Assembly (NCBI GenBank): GCA_018399135.1
Contig: JAGYPB010000016.1
Location: 1-50,848, forward strand
Reading direction: 5' to 3'
Length of the DNA: 50,848 nt
Origin: Deltaproteobacteria bacterium
GTDB lineage: Bacteria; Desulfobacterota; Desulfuromonadia; Desulfuromonadales; Geopsychrobacteraceae
The translations under genes and the position numbers were made by a program. Of the stretch, positions 8,609-17,703 are shown in pieces. The notes below the pieces were generated by a model. It made no database searches. It saw nothing but the letters and a program-made list of their open reading frames with translations, and was not told the origin of the DNA. Position 1 is the stretch's first letter, and every line of letters starts with the position of its first letter.

Positions 8609-10624
8609 TTGCTGGCAACTCTGATCCTGAGCATAAGTGCCATGGGGCTTCTGCTGTGGCAACGAGAGCGGAAGCAGCATTTCGCACGGTTGTACGCTGC
8701 AGAGGCCTTGTTGCGCGCCAATGTGGAACGTCACAGTATCGTTTTAAAAGCGATTGGTGATGCGGTTATCGCTACCGATGCTGACGGGCGGGTGGAGCTG
8801 CTCAACCAGGTCGCAGAGCAACTGACCGGCTGGACTGATGGTGAAGCCCGTGGTCATCAGCTTGATGAGGTGTTTCGGATTTTCAGCGAACAGACACGTT
8901 CCTCAGTGGAAAGTCCGGTGACCAAGGTGCTTAAGGAAGGGGTAGTGGTCGGGCTGGCTAACCATACCCTGCTGATTGGCCGCGATGGCAGCGAGCGCCC
9001 GATTGCCGATTCTGGTGCCCCGATCTTAGATGATCAGGGCCAGATCACCGGCGTGGTTCTGGTGTTCCGGGACCAGACCGAGGAACGGCGTATTGAGAAT
9101 GAATTACGTCAAAGCGAGGAACGTTTTCGCGGTTTTGTGGAAAATGCCCACGATGTTGTCTACTCCCTCTCGCCTGCCGGCGTGTTTACCTATATATCGC
9201 CAAACTGGACTGATTTCCTGGGAGAAGGGGCAGAAAATCCTCTGGGACAACCCTTTGATCATCTCATTCATCCTGACGACCTCGCCCTGTGCCGCAACTT
9301 TTTTGAAAAAACCCTGATTGCCGGTGAAAAGCAGACCAGTCCTGAATACCGGGTGAAATTCAGCGATGAGAGCTGGCGCTGGCAGGTTTCCAGTGGTTCG
9401 CCGGTCAAAGATGACGATGGACAGATCACCGGTTTTAACGGTATTGCCCGCGATGTGACGGAGCAGGTGGCCTTGCGTGATCAGTTGCTGCAGTCGCAGA
9501 AAGTGGAAGCGGTGGGGCGGTTGGCTGGTGGTGTCGCTCACGATTTCAATAATATGCTTGGGGTCATTCTTGGTAATGCCGAGTTGGCTTTGAGCAAATT
9601 AGCCCCCGATGATCCATTGTCCAAGAGGCTCAATCAAATTATTAACGCAGCCCAGCGGTCTGCGGAGGTGACCCGGCAGTTGCTGGCATTTGCCCGCAGA
9701 CAGACGGTTGCTCCCAAAATGCTTGATCTGAATGCTTCGGTGGGTGGCATGTTGCAGATGCTCGAGCGTCTCATTGGTGAAGATATCGACATTGCCTGGC
9801 GACCAGCTCCTGATCTGTGGTCGATTCGTATCGATCCTTCCCAGCTTGATCAGCTGCTGGCTAATTTTTGCGTTAACGCCCGCGACGCGATAGACGGGGT
9901 GGGTAAGGTGACAATTGAAACCGGCAATGTCCATTTTGATGACGAGTATTGTGCCCGACACGTTGGTTTTCTTCCCGGTGATTATGCGTTGCTGGCCGTC
10001 AGTGATGACGGTTGTGGCATGGACAAAGAAACCCGAAGCCGGATCTTTGAGCCCTTTTTTACCACCAAAGTGGCTGGTAAGGGTACAGGTTTGGGGCTGG
10101 CTACGGTGTATGGTATTGTTAAACAGAATAAGGGATTTATCAATGTCTACAGCGAACCCGGAAAAGGTACGACTTTCCGGATTTATCTGCCCCGACAGCT
10201 GGGGGAGATTGAAGAGCCGATGAATAATGAACCTGCCCTTATCCCATCAGGTCGCGGTGAAACTGTTCTTCTGGTTGAAGATGATCAGGCGATTCTCGAT
10301 ATGACAAGATCCATGCTCGAAAATCACCGTTATAAGGTTCTGGCGGTATCTTCTCCCAGTGCAGCGATTCATCTGGCGCAGCAGAAGGAAGATTCCATCG
10401 ACCTGATGGTGACCGATGTGGTGATGCCGGAGATGAATGGCCGTGATCTGGCTGGTATTATTCAGGCTCTGCAACCGCAGATGAAGGTGCTGTTCATGTC
10501 CGGCTATACCGCCAATGTTATAGCCCACCACGGTGTACTGGATGAAGGGGTTCATTTTATTCAGAAACCGTTCTCGGTGGCAGAATTTGCTCTTAAAGTG
10601 CAGGAAACGATCAGGGTTGTCTGA
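8609..10624 (+). CDS. Hybrid sensor histidine kinase, intact C-terminal part (PAS-PAS-HisKA-HATPase-REC)
   Basis: The open frame of 671 residues begins in the second membrane helix of a longer kinase whose front is frameshifted (7717-8608); the TTG at 8609 is unlikely to be the natural start. Visible in order are a TM end, two PAS domains, HisKA with AHDFNNMLG (H311 in this numbering), HATPase (DDGCGMD, GTGLGLAT) and a C-terminal receiver with VEDD and VTDVVMPEMNG carrying the phospho-Asp. The His-to-receiver layout suggests an internal phosphorelay. The last 25 residues (SGYTANVIAHHGVLDEG) closely match the next kinase, so the two are paralogues. Confidence 0.85.
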   Translation: MLATLILSISAMGLLLWQRERKQHFARLYAAEALLRANVERHSIVLKAIGDAVIATDADGRVELLNQVAEQLTGWTDGEARGHQLDEVFRIFSEQTRSSVESPVTKVLKEGVVVGLANHTLLIGRDGSERPIADSGAPILDDQGQITGVVLVFRDQTEERRIENELRQSEERFRGFVENAHDVVYSLSPAGVFTYISPNWTDFLGEGAENPLGQPFDHLIHPDDLALCRNFFEKTLIAGEKQTSPEYRVKFSDESWRWQVSSGSPVKDDDGQITGFNGIARDVTEQVALRDQLLQSQKVEAVGRLAGGVAHDFNNMLGVILGNAELALSKLAPDDPLSKRLNQIINAAQRSAEVTRQLLAFARRQTVAPKMLDLNASVGGMLQMLERLIGEDIDIAWRPAPDLWSIRIDPSQLDQLLANFCVNARDAIDGVGKVTIETGNVHFDDEYCARHVGFLPGDYALLAVSDDGCGMDKETRSRIFEPFFTTKVAGKGTGLGLATVYGIVKQNKGFINVYSEPGKGTTFRIYLPRQLGEIEEPMNNEPALIPSGRGETVLLVEDDQAILDMTRSMLENHRYKVLAVSSPSAAIHLAQQKEDSIDLMVTDVVMPEMNGRDLAGIIQALQPQMKVLFMSGYTANVIAHHGVLDEGVHFIQKPFSVAEFALKVQETIRVV

Positions 10625-10680
10625 TCCCTTCATCGAGATCCCGGGGTGAGGGGCTATCCGCTTTCACGAAATGAGTCGCC

Positions 10681-13305
10681 ATGACAGTATCGTCAGCACG
10701 CTACCACCCTGAAAGGGTAGCCAGTATCAGGCTGATACTTTTCATGCTGTTTCTGGTGGTCGGAATCATCGCTACTGTTTTTGCCGTGGTGGTTGTCAAG
10801 GCTGACCGCAAGCTGCGCGACGATCTGGTCGAACAGGCCAATCACTTTGCCCGGGCGATTGACAAGGATCTTGTCGTCGCCATTGTGCGCAATCCGGCAG
10901 ATGAGCATCTGCCGGAATATCAGGAGCTGAAACAGCTTCTGGAATTTTCCATTCAGTTAAATACTCACATCCGTTATGTCTACCTTGTCGGGCAGCAGGA
11001 AGATGGCTCATTGTTCTTTCTGATGGATACCGGACAACCCTCGGACAGGGGAATAGAGGCTCATCCGGGGGAGCTGTATGAAGATGCTCCTGATGAGATG
11101 TTTCTTCTTTACGATCTCCTTGAAAGTGCTGTTATCGGTCCCTATTCCGACCGCTGGGGCACCTTTGTCACGGCACTTACTCCTCTAACCGATCCGGATA
11201 ACAATGAACTGGTCGCTGTCATGGGTATCGATGTCGACAGCTCCGACCGGTTCAGCAATATTTCCACAGCGGTAGTTCCACTGGCTTTGGTCATGATCGT
11301 TTTTTTGCTGTTGTTTGTTGTGGTGCTGGTCCTGTTGATTCAACAACTGAAAAAAAGCCTCGCACAGCAACGCCTGGTTTCGAATGAATTGCAGCAGAGC
11401 GAAGAGATCGTGCGACGTTTACTGCAAGCCGTTCCTGACCTGATTGTCAAAACTGATATGGCCGGAACCATTACTTTTGTCAACGAACAGAGTTTTTCGA
11501 TTCTTGCCAATCAAGTCGGCAAGGAGGTCCTCGGAAAAAACGTGTTTTCCTTTGTTGCCGAGGAAGATCTGCCGCGGGCAATGGAGAACGCCAAGCTCAG
11601 ACTTGATCTGGAGTCCGGTGTTCATGAATACCGGCTGGTTTTTGCTGATGTCGTTATCGATGCTGAGGTTAACGGTGCGGCGATTTGTGATCACGAGTCC
11701 AGGCCTCTGGGGATGGTGTATGTCATACGCGATATCAGTGAACGGAAGAAAGCCGAAGAAGCGTTGAAACAAAGCGAATCGCGCTTTCGCACATTACTGA
11801 AAGAAGTTAAATCCGTGGCGGTTCAGGGTTATCGTCCTGATGGCACCATTATCTACTGGAATAAGGCTTCCGAGGATTTTTATGGATATACCGATCAGGA
11901 GGCCCTGGGACAGAACCTGATTGATCTGATCATTCCTGAAGAGATGCAGGAACAGGTGCGACAAGCTTTTCGCGAGATGAAAGATTCGACCGATCCGCAC
12001 CCATCCGGAGAGATACGATTGCGCCACAAAGATGGACGTATTCTGGAAATGTTTACCAGTCACGCGCTCTATCAGGGCTCAGATGGTGTGGTAGAGCTCT
12101 ATTCCTTTGATATTGACCTGAGCGAACGGAAAAAAGCCGAAGAGTCTCTCAGGAAGATCCAGGCACGGTTATTCCAGACTCAGAAAATAGAATCCATCGG
12201 TCTTCTGGCTGGTGGTATAGCTCACGATTTCAATAATATGCTGGGTGTAATTCTGGGTCGCACCGAAATGGCACTTAACAAGACAGATGCAAATTCCCCA
12301 TTGCGAAAGACCCTTGTAGAAGTTCAAAAAGCCGCTCGCCGCTCGGCTGATCTCACCGGGCAACTACTGGCTTTCGCCCGAAAACAAACGATTGCTCCGA
12401 AGGTTCTTGATCTGAATGCAACCCTCGAAGGGATGATGGACATGTTGATCAGACTTGTTGGCAACAACGTCAGTCTGATCTGGAGGCCTGGTGACCATCT
12501 TTGGAATGTGCGGATGGATCCTTCCCAGATTGATCAAATACTGATCAATCTCTGCGTCAATGCCAGAGATGCCATTTTCGATACCGGCACAGTTTCTATC
12601 GAGACCAGCAATGTTGATCTTGACAAAGATTACTGCGAAGGGCTTCCTGACGTGATTCCCGGAGAATATATGATGCTAACGGTGAGCGATGACGGATCGG
12701 GCATGGACGAACAGACCCTTTCACATCTTTTTGAACCCTTTTACACGACCAAAAAAATGGGGCTGGGGACTGGGCTAGGGCTGGCCACCGTAGATGGAGT
12801 TGTCAGACAGAATAAGGGGTTCATTCAGGTTTCCAGTGCCCCGGATAAAGGAACAATTTTTCAAATTTACCTGCCCCGCTATGATGGTGAGCAGGCTCCC
12901 CAGAGTTCAGGTCGTGAGGAGGCAGTGTTACCCCGGGGGAGTGAGACCATTCTGCTGGTTGAAGACGAACCGATGATTCTTGATCTTGCCGAGTCCATTC
13001 TTAAAGAGTTGGGGTATCGTGTCCTCGTCACTTCCCTGCCGTCAGAAGCAGTTCAGCGGGCTGAAAACAGCTCCGAGGGGATCGACCTGCTGTTGACGGA
13101 TGTCGTCATGCCCGAGATGAATGGTCGCGTTCTGGCGGGGAAGCTGGGAGAGTTGAATCCAACACTTAAGGTTCTCTACATGTCGGGCTATACCGCCAAT
13201 GTCATCGCCCATCATGGTGTGCTTGACGAGGGCATCAGTTTTATCCAGAAGCCTTTTACCCAGGTGACTTTGGCGACGAAAGTACGTGATATCCTCGATT
13301 CCTGA
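10681..13305 (+). CDS. Hybrid sensor histidine kinase (TM-sensor-TM-PAS-PAS-HisKA-HATPase-REC)
   Basis: An 874-residue intact kinase. TM1 lies at about 17-41 and TM2 at about 198-222, enclosing an extracytoplasmic sensor of about 155 residues. Two PAS domains each end in a D(I/L)SERKKAEE linker. HisKA has AHDFNNMLG with H515, the HATPase has DDGSGMD and GTGLGLAT, and a C-terminal receiver has VEDEP and LTDVVMPEMNG. It starts 56 bases after the previous hybrid kinase and shares its HisKA-HATPase-REC architecture, so the pair arose by tandem duplication. A small inverted-end element begins 3 bases after its stop codon. Confidence 0.93.
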   Translation: MTVSSARYHPERVASIRLILFMLFLVVGIIATVFAVVVVKADRKLRDDLVEQANHFARAIDKDLVVAIVRNPADEHLPEYQELKQLLEFSIQLNTHIRYVYLVGQQEDGSLFFLMDTGQPSDRGIEAHPGELYEDAPDEMFLLYDLLESAVIGPYSDRWGTFVTALTPLTDPDNNELVAVMGIDVDSSDRFSNISTAVVPLALVMIVFLLLFVVVLVLLIQQLKKSLAQQRLVSNELQQSEEIVRRLLQAVPDLIVKTDMAGTITFVNEQSFSILANQVGKEVLGKNVFSFVAEEDLPRAMENAKLRLDLESGVHEYRLVFADVVIDAEVNGAAICDHESRPLGMVYVIRDISERKKAEEALKQSESRFRTLLKEVKSVAVQGYRPDGTIIYWNKASEDFYGYTDQEALGQNLIDLIIPEEMQEQVRQAFREMKDSTDPHPSGEIRLRHKDGRILEMFTSHALYQGSDGVVELYSFDIDLSERKKAEESLRKIQARLFQTQKIESIGLLAGGIAHDFNNMLGVILGRTEMALNKTDANSPLRKTLVEVQKAARRSADLTGQLLAFARKQTIAPKVLDLNATLEGMMDMLIRLVGNNVSLIWRPGDHLWNVRMDPSQIDQILINLCVNARDAIFDTGTVSIETSNVDLDKDYCEGLPDVIPGEYMMLTVSDDGSGMDEQTLSHLFEPFYTTKKMGLGTGLGLATVDGVVRQNKGFIQVSSAPDKGTIFQIYLPRYDGEQAPQSSGREEAVLPRGSETILLVEDEPMILDLAESILKELGYRVLVTSLPSEAVQRAENSSEGIDLLLTDVVMPEMNGRVLAGKLGELNPTLKVLYMSGYTANVIAHHGVLDEGISFIQKPFTQVTLATKVRDILDS

Positions 13306-13308
13306 AAA

Positions 13309-13476
13309 CTAGTACCCTGAAACTTATAAAATGTCGCAAAAATTGCGCTGGATTTTGGTGGGTCAACAAGGCATGACCAACGTTGCCTAGCCATAGCTAA
13401 TCAGCGGTGATCATAGCGCAGTTGACGCGTCAAAAGACAAGCAAGATGCGATAGATTATGGGTTGCAGGGTACTAG
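13309..13476. mobile_element. 168-bp element with long inverted ends (MITE-like, CTAG borders)
   Basis: The left end CTAGTACCCTG (13309-13319) is the exact reverse complement of the right end CAGGGTACTAG (13466-13476). Similarity continues inward over about 29 bases, with matching AAC, ATAA and TCGC blocks. Both borders carry CTAG, which may be a 4-bp target duplication or part of the ends. There is no ORF of note inside. It sits between the stop of the hybrid kinase and the 3' end of the convergent flagellar-like gene, a typical safe site for a miniature transposable element. Confidence 0.6.
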
Positions 13477-13501
13477 CAGAGGGTAAAATTCCTGATAGAA
13501 A

Positions 13502-13846
13502 TCAGCCGATCAGATCAAGGGTGTTTTTTTCCATTTCGGCAGTAGCCTGCAGGGCTTTAAGGTTGGCCTGGTAGGCGTGTTTGGTCGGGATCATTGAAGT
13601 GACTTCGGTTGCCAGATCAACATTTGAGGATTCTTTCAGTGACCCGTCGGGCTGGTTGATCATGGTGCCGGGGGTGTTGACTAGCTGGGTTTTAGCCACA
13701 ACCGATCCTTTTTCGCCTGCCTCGAGTACCGCCCGCGATTTTTTAAACCCCTCACTCTCACTGTTAGCGATATTGTTGGCGTTGATCGCCTGTTTTTTGC
13801 CGAGGGCATTGAGTGCCGAGATATTGGTATTGATGGAAAGGGTCAT
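13502..13846 (-). CDS. Short flagellar basal-body rod-like protein
   Basis: A 114-residue protein. The N-terminal motif NANNIANSESEGFKKSRA matches the rod/hook family (FlgB, FlgC, FlgG, FlgE), and the C-terminus (VDLATEVTSMIPTKHAYQANLKALQATAEM) is the family's conserved coiled-coil end. Start: ATG at 13846, because AAGGAGG (13858-13852) is correctly spaced. It is close in size to FlgC, but there are no other flagellar genes in the window. It may be an orphan paralogue rather than the operon copy. Confidence 0.8.
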   Translation of the reverse strand: MTLSINTNISALNALGKKQAINANNIANSESEGFKKSRAVLEAGEKGSVVAKTQLVNTPGTMINQPDGSLKESSNVDLATEVTSMIPTKHAYQANLKALQATAEMEKNTLDLIG

Positions 13847-14039
13847 GATGGCCTCCTTGTTCATCAATTGTAGCTATATTTTTAGAATAAATCAATATGT
13901 AGTTGTTAATCATCTGGTTCGGGTTGGTGTTTTTCGGGGTTGGGTAGCTTTAGTTCATTTGTCAGTGCCATAATGGTGATCAATAGGCAGTTTCGGGACA
14001 AGGTACTCCAGAACACTGGATCAAAGAGGCGGAAACTTC

Positions 14040-14744
14040 ATGAAAACTGGCCACGAACAAAAATTTATTCCCGCACTGGGGTTTCATTTGTTTACTCCCT
14101 TCTACGATCTGATCGTCGGGCTAACAGGGCGCGAACGGACTGTCAAAAAGGCATTAATCCAGCATGCGGATCTTCAACCAAAACAAAAAGTTCTGGATCT
14201 GGCTTGTGGCACCGGCACGCTGGCGGTGATGGTGAAGAAATTTGAACCGGCCCTAGAATTGAGTGCAGTTGATGCTGATCAGCGAATGTTGAATAAGGCC
14301 AGGCGCAAGGCGGTATCAGCAGGGGTGTCAATTGGATTTGATCAGGCCCTGTCGTTTTCCATGCCTTATGTGGATGCCGGTTTTGACCAGGTGTTGTCGA
14401 CCATGTTCTTTCACCACTTGACCTGGGATGAGAAGGTCAGGTCGGTCAGGGAGGTTTACCGGGTTTTACAACCGGGAGGACAGTTTTATGTTGCCGACTG
14501 GGGAGCTCCGGATAGCCGCTTGATGCGCTTATTGTTTTTGACCGTGCAACTGCTCGACAGTTTTGCCACAACCAGAGATCACATTGCCGGTCGCATGCCC
14601 GAACTCTTTTCCGGCCAAGGTTTTGTCGACGTGAAGCAACTGCAGTCGGTCAATACTATCTACGGAACCATCACTCTTTACCGCGCCGTCAAGCCTTCTC
14701 ATCCGCTTTTGCGTACCAGCGACAATTCGAGCATGCCGGCATAG
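14040..14744 (+). CDS. Class I SAM-dependent methyltransferase
   Basis: A 234-residue protein with the Rossmann SAM-binding motif I (VLDLACGTGTLA), an acidic residue at the end of strand 2 (AVDADQRM) and the post-motif region VYRVLQPGGQFYVADWG typical of Methyltransf_11 enzymes. The substrate is unknown. Its 3' end overlaps the 3' end of the convergent UbiE-like gene by 46 bp (14699-14744). It could act with the polyketide operon opposite, but it has its own promoter direction, so this is only suggested by position. Confidence 0.85.
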   Translation: MKTGHEQKFIPALGFHLFTPFYDLIVGLTGRERTVKKALIQHADLQPKQKVLDLACGTGTLAVMVKKFEPALELSAVDADQRMLNKARRKAVSAGVSIGFDQALSFSMPYVDAGFDQVLSTMFFHHLTWDEKVRSVREVYRVLQPGGQFYVADWGAPDSRLMRLLFLTVQLLDSFATTRDHIAGRMPELFSGQGFVDVKQLQSVNTIYGTITLYRAVKPSHPLLRTSDNSSMPA

Positions 14745-15463
14745 AACCGGCGCGACGCTATCAGATCGAGACCGGATTCACCGATCAGTAGATGCAAATT
14801 ATTTCGGTCGGGGAATTGCTTCAGGCTGTCGGCAATATAGGCGTGGATACCCGGATCGCCGTGCAGTAGCAGCCCCCACAAACCACACCAGCTCTTCAAT
14901 AATAAAAACTGACCTTTTTGTGCCGCAAGGGATACGGGTTTGGAAAAATCGAGGAATGCCGCGTGCCCACCTGGTTTGAGCAGGCGCTGTATTTCGTTGA
15001 GAATCGCACCCAGGTCTGCCGCATTGCGCAGGGCGTAGCTGCCGGTGATGATGTCGAAGCTGCCGGCGGCCATTCCCGTTATTGCCATGTCAGCGCAGAT
15101 AAAATCGAGATGATGATAGTTGTTACGCTCTTTGGCTAGTTGCAACATCTCCGTTGTCAGGTCAAGGCCGATTACCTTGCCTGTTGGGTAGGCCTGGGCA
15201 AGCAGAAAAGCCAGATCACCACTGCCGGTGGCCAGATCCAGGCAGTTGGGGGTTCCACCTTGCGGTAGGGTGGCGATCAGTTGTTTTTTCCAGCTACGGT
15301 CGCGTCCTAATGACATGGCCCTGGTTGCCAGATCATAGCGCTTTGCTGCAACGGAAAAATGCTGTTGGTTGAATTGCCGTTTTTTTTCGGGAGTGTCAAT
15401 GTCAGCGGCAATGTTGCGTGCGCGATTGAATCGATCCTTGATTAAGGATAAGTGCTTCAGCAT
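14699..15463 (-). CDS. UbiE/COQ5-like methyltransferase of the polyketide operon
   Basis: A 254-residue SAM methyltransferase with motif I LDLATGSGDLAF and the UbiE-type signature YALRNAADLGAILNEIQRLLKPGG (compare GIRN in true UbiE). This family methylates ring carbons of quinone precursors. It is the last gene of the four-gene - strand operon and overlaps the exporter gene by 7 bases, so translation is coupled. A ring methyltransferase next to a type III polyketide synthase and a flavin hydroxylase matches SrsB of phenolic-lipid clusters in role. Since a separate bona fide ubiE exists at 23943, this copy is probably specialised. Confidence 0.85.
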   Translation of the reverse strand: MLKHLSLIKDRFNRARNIAADIDTPEKKRQFNQQHFSVAAKRYDLATRAMSLGRDRSWKKQLIATLPQGGTPNCLDLATGSGDLAFLLAQAYPTGKVIGLDLTTEMLQLAKERNNYHHLDFICADMAITGMAAGSFDIITGSYALRNAADLGAILNEIQRLLKPGGHAAFLDFSKPVSLAAQKGQFLLLKSWCGLWGLLLHGDPGIHAYIADSLKQFPDRNNLHLLIGESGLDLIASRRFYAGMLELSLVRKSG

Positions 15464-17703
15464 GCTCGTCTCCCGGATTTAAATCGATCCATTAACACCA
15501 GACCGGCGGGCAGAACGACAAGATCACAGATCAAAGCCCCCAGCATGGTGGTGCCGGTCAGTAGCGAAAAATAGACTGTCGGCAGAAAACTACTGGCGCC
15601 TCCAGCGGCAAAACCACAAAAAAGAACCAGTGCGGAAATGCTCAGGGCCTGTCCCGTCGTTGTCGTTGTCCACCTGATGGCGGTGTTGATGTCACAGGTA
15701 TTGACTCGTTGACATTCCGCCAGGTAATGGATTGTACTGTCCACGGTCAGACCGATGGCTACTGCGGCGATCATGGCAGTGCCGGTACTTAAATCTATAG
15801 CCAGAAAACCCATCAGTCCGAATGTCCAGAGCAATGGGATCAGGTTGGGAATCAGTGCTACGCTCAGCAGCTTGAGGGAGCGAAACATCACCAGTATGGC
15901 GGTAAGAATCATCACCAGAGAGAGGGAAAAACTGCTAGTCAGGTTGCGGACAAGGTTATGGGAGTCGATTGCCAGTTGATAGGCTTCCCCGGTTGGTGTC
16001 AGCTTATAGGGGTGACCAAGTCCCGGGACGGTGAGCTTGTCGATGTCCTTGATCAGAGCAGCGAGGTCTGCAGTTCCTAGTACAGGAGTGCGGACACTCA
16101 GTCGCAGTCGGGTCTGATCTTGATTGCTGAAGCGGGTAATAAGGCCTGATCCGGAACTCTGGATCGTACTCATTCGGCGCATGATCTGATCGAGGTTGTC
16201 CGCTGAAAAAGTTGTATCCGACGATCCCGCCTGCGGTGAGAGAAATGAGAGAAGGCTATCCGTTCCGGTGACTTGTGGCAAGGCTTCCAGCCCGTGTTGA
16301 AAAATGATCAGTTGTTGCACGTCCTGTCTTTGTGTGAGTGGCAAACCATCAGTGCGCTCAAGCATGAATTCGATCCGGTTTACCCCGCCGAAGGCACGGT
16401 CGATAAACATGGTATCACGGAACAACCTTTCATCAGATTTCAGAAACCTGATCAGGTCAGTATTGTTACTGATCTGTGGAATGCCGCTGACAGCAAAGAG
16501 TACCGAAGCCAGAGCCACCAGCAGTACTCTGCCAGGCCGGTTGATGGATAAGTCAGCCATTTTCGCCAGGATAGTGTGAAAAGTAAAAGTTGGTTGCGGT
16601 TGTTGGGGGATCGGTTGCGGTAAAAAACCCAAGACAATCGGAACCAGAAGAAAACTGACAGCAAATGACAAACAGATGCCAATCGCAGCAAAACCACCGA
16701 ATAAACGGACTGCTGGAATATTGCTGAGCAACAAGGAGGCCAGCCCCATGGCCGTCGTCAGGGTGGTGAACAGGCAGGGTCGGAACAAGGTCGTGATCAC
16801 CGTGATGATGTGCTGATTGCTATCGTTGATTAACGAGTTGCCACGCAACCAGCTGTTGTAAAGATGTACGCTGGTTGTTACGGAAAGAACCATGACAACC
16901 GGTGGTAGCAGTGCGGTAATGGTATTCAGGGCAAACCCGCCAAGACTGTAAAGAGCAATCGTCCAGCACAGGCTGATGGCCATGACCGCAAGGGGCAGCA
17001 ATAATCCATAGAGGCGCCGGAAAAAAAACAACAGCAGCAGACTCAAAATGACCACAGCAAGGGGGATTGTTACCAGTTGATCCCGTTGGATGAGTCGCGA
17101 GACGGTCAGCTTTTGCAACGGGATTCCAGTAAGGCGCAGGTCAAGGTCGGCATGCACCTTCGTGATCAACTCTTCAATGATCGTCAGCGCTAGCTGTTGC
17201 TTGTCAATATCAGCACTCAGATCGACCATGATCAGTGCCGTTTCCCGATCCGGTGACAGCAGCATGGGCAACAGCAAAAAGCCTGAGTCAGGGGTGGTGA
17301 TGGGTGGAAAAACAGGAGAAAAGGGGGTCATAATGACGGTTGGTGTTTGCGGCAGGAACGGCGTTGTAACACTGGTAACACCGTTGATCCCGATCAGATC
17401 GCCTCTGATGTTTTGTATCCGCCTGATTTTTTCAGGGGTAAACAGATCCGGCGCGGTCAGAGCTATCATCAGGAGCTCGTCGTTGCCAAAGTCCTCACGA
17501 AAAATATTGTAGTTTTGTTGTAACTCCGGGTCATGGGAAACCATGGAGCTGTTGTCATTTTCGATGACAACGTGCAGGGCGGGATAGATTGCTGATCCGG
17601 TTAGAATAAGGAGCAGCACCAGACAAAAGTTACGGCCTTTGCCGAGTTGATAAGCAAGAAACTTCTCTCCGGCTGATCTGGCGCCTTCCCCGGGTCGGCT
17701 CAT
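15457..17703 (-). CDS. RND/MMPL-family membrane exporter
   Basis: A 748-residue integral membrane protein. One N-terminal helix is followed by an extracytoplasmic domain of about 170 residues and a bundle of helices. The pattern then repeats, giving about 12 membrane segments in two halves, as in MMPL/HpnN-type single-protein RND exporters of hydrophobic molecules. It is shorter than tripartite drug pumps (about 1000 residues). Its ATG overlaps the stop of the monooxygenase gene by 4 bases. Inference: it moves the lipid-like product of the operon across or within the inner membrane. Confidence 0.87.
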   Translation of the reverse strand: MSRPGEGARSAGEKFLAYQLGKGRNFCLVLLLILTGSAIYPALHVVIENDNSSMVSHDPELQQNYNIFREDFGNDELLMIALTAPDLFTPEKIRRIQNIRGDLIGINGVTSVTTPFLPQTPTVIMTPFSPVFPPITTPDSGFLLLPMLLSPDRETALIMVDLSADIDKQQLALTIIEELITKVHADLDLRLTGIPLQKLTVSRLIQRDQLVTIPLAVVILSLLLLFFFRRLYGLLLPLAVMAISLCWTIALYSLGGFALNTITALLPPVVMVLSVTTSVHLYNSWLRGNSLINDSNQHIITVITTLFRPCLFTTLTTAMGLASLLLSNIPAVRLFGGFAAIGICLSFAVSFLLVPIVLGFLPQPIPQQPQPTFTFHTILAKMADLSINRPGRVLLVALASVLFAVSGIPQISNNTDLIRFLKSDERLFRDTMFIDRAFGGVNRIEFMLERTDGLPLTQRQDVQQLIIFQHGLEALPQVTGTDSLLSFLSPQAGSSDTTFSADNLDQIMRRMSTIQSSGSGLITRFSNQDQTRLRLSVRTPVLGTADLAALIKDIDKLTVPGLGHPYKLTPTGEAYQLAIDSHNLVRNLTSSFSLSLVMILTAILVMFRSLKLLSVALIPNLIPLLWTFGLMGFLAIDLSTGTAMIAAVAIGLTVDSTIHYLAECQRVNTCDINTAIRWTTTTTGQALSISALVLFCGFAAGGASSFLPTVYFSLLTGTTMLGALICDLVVLPAGLVLMDRFKSGRRAC

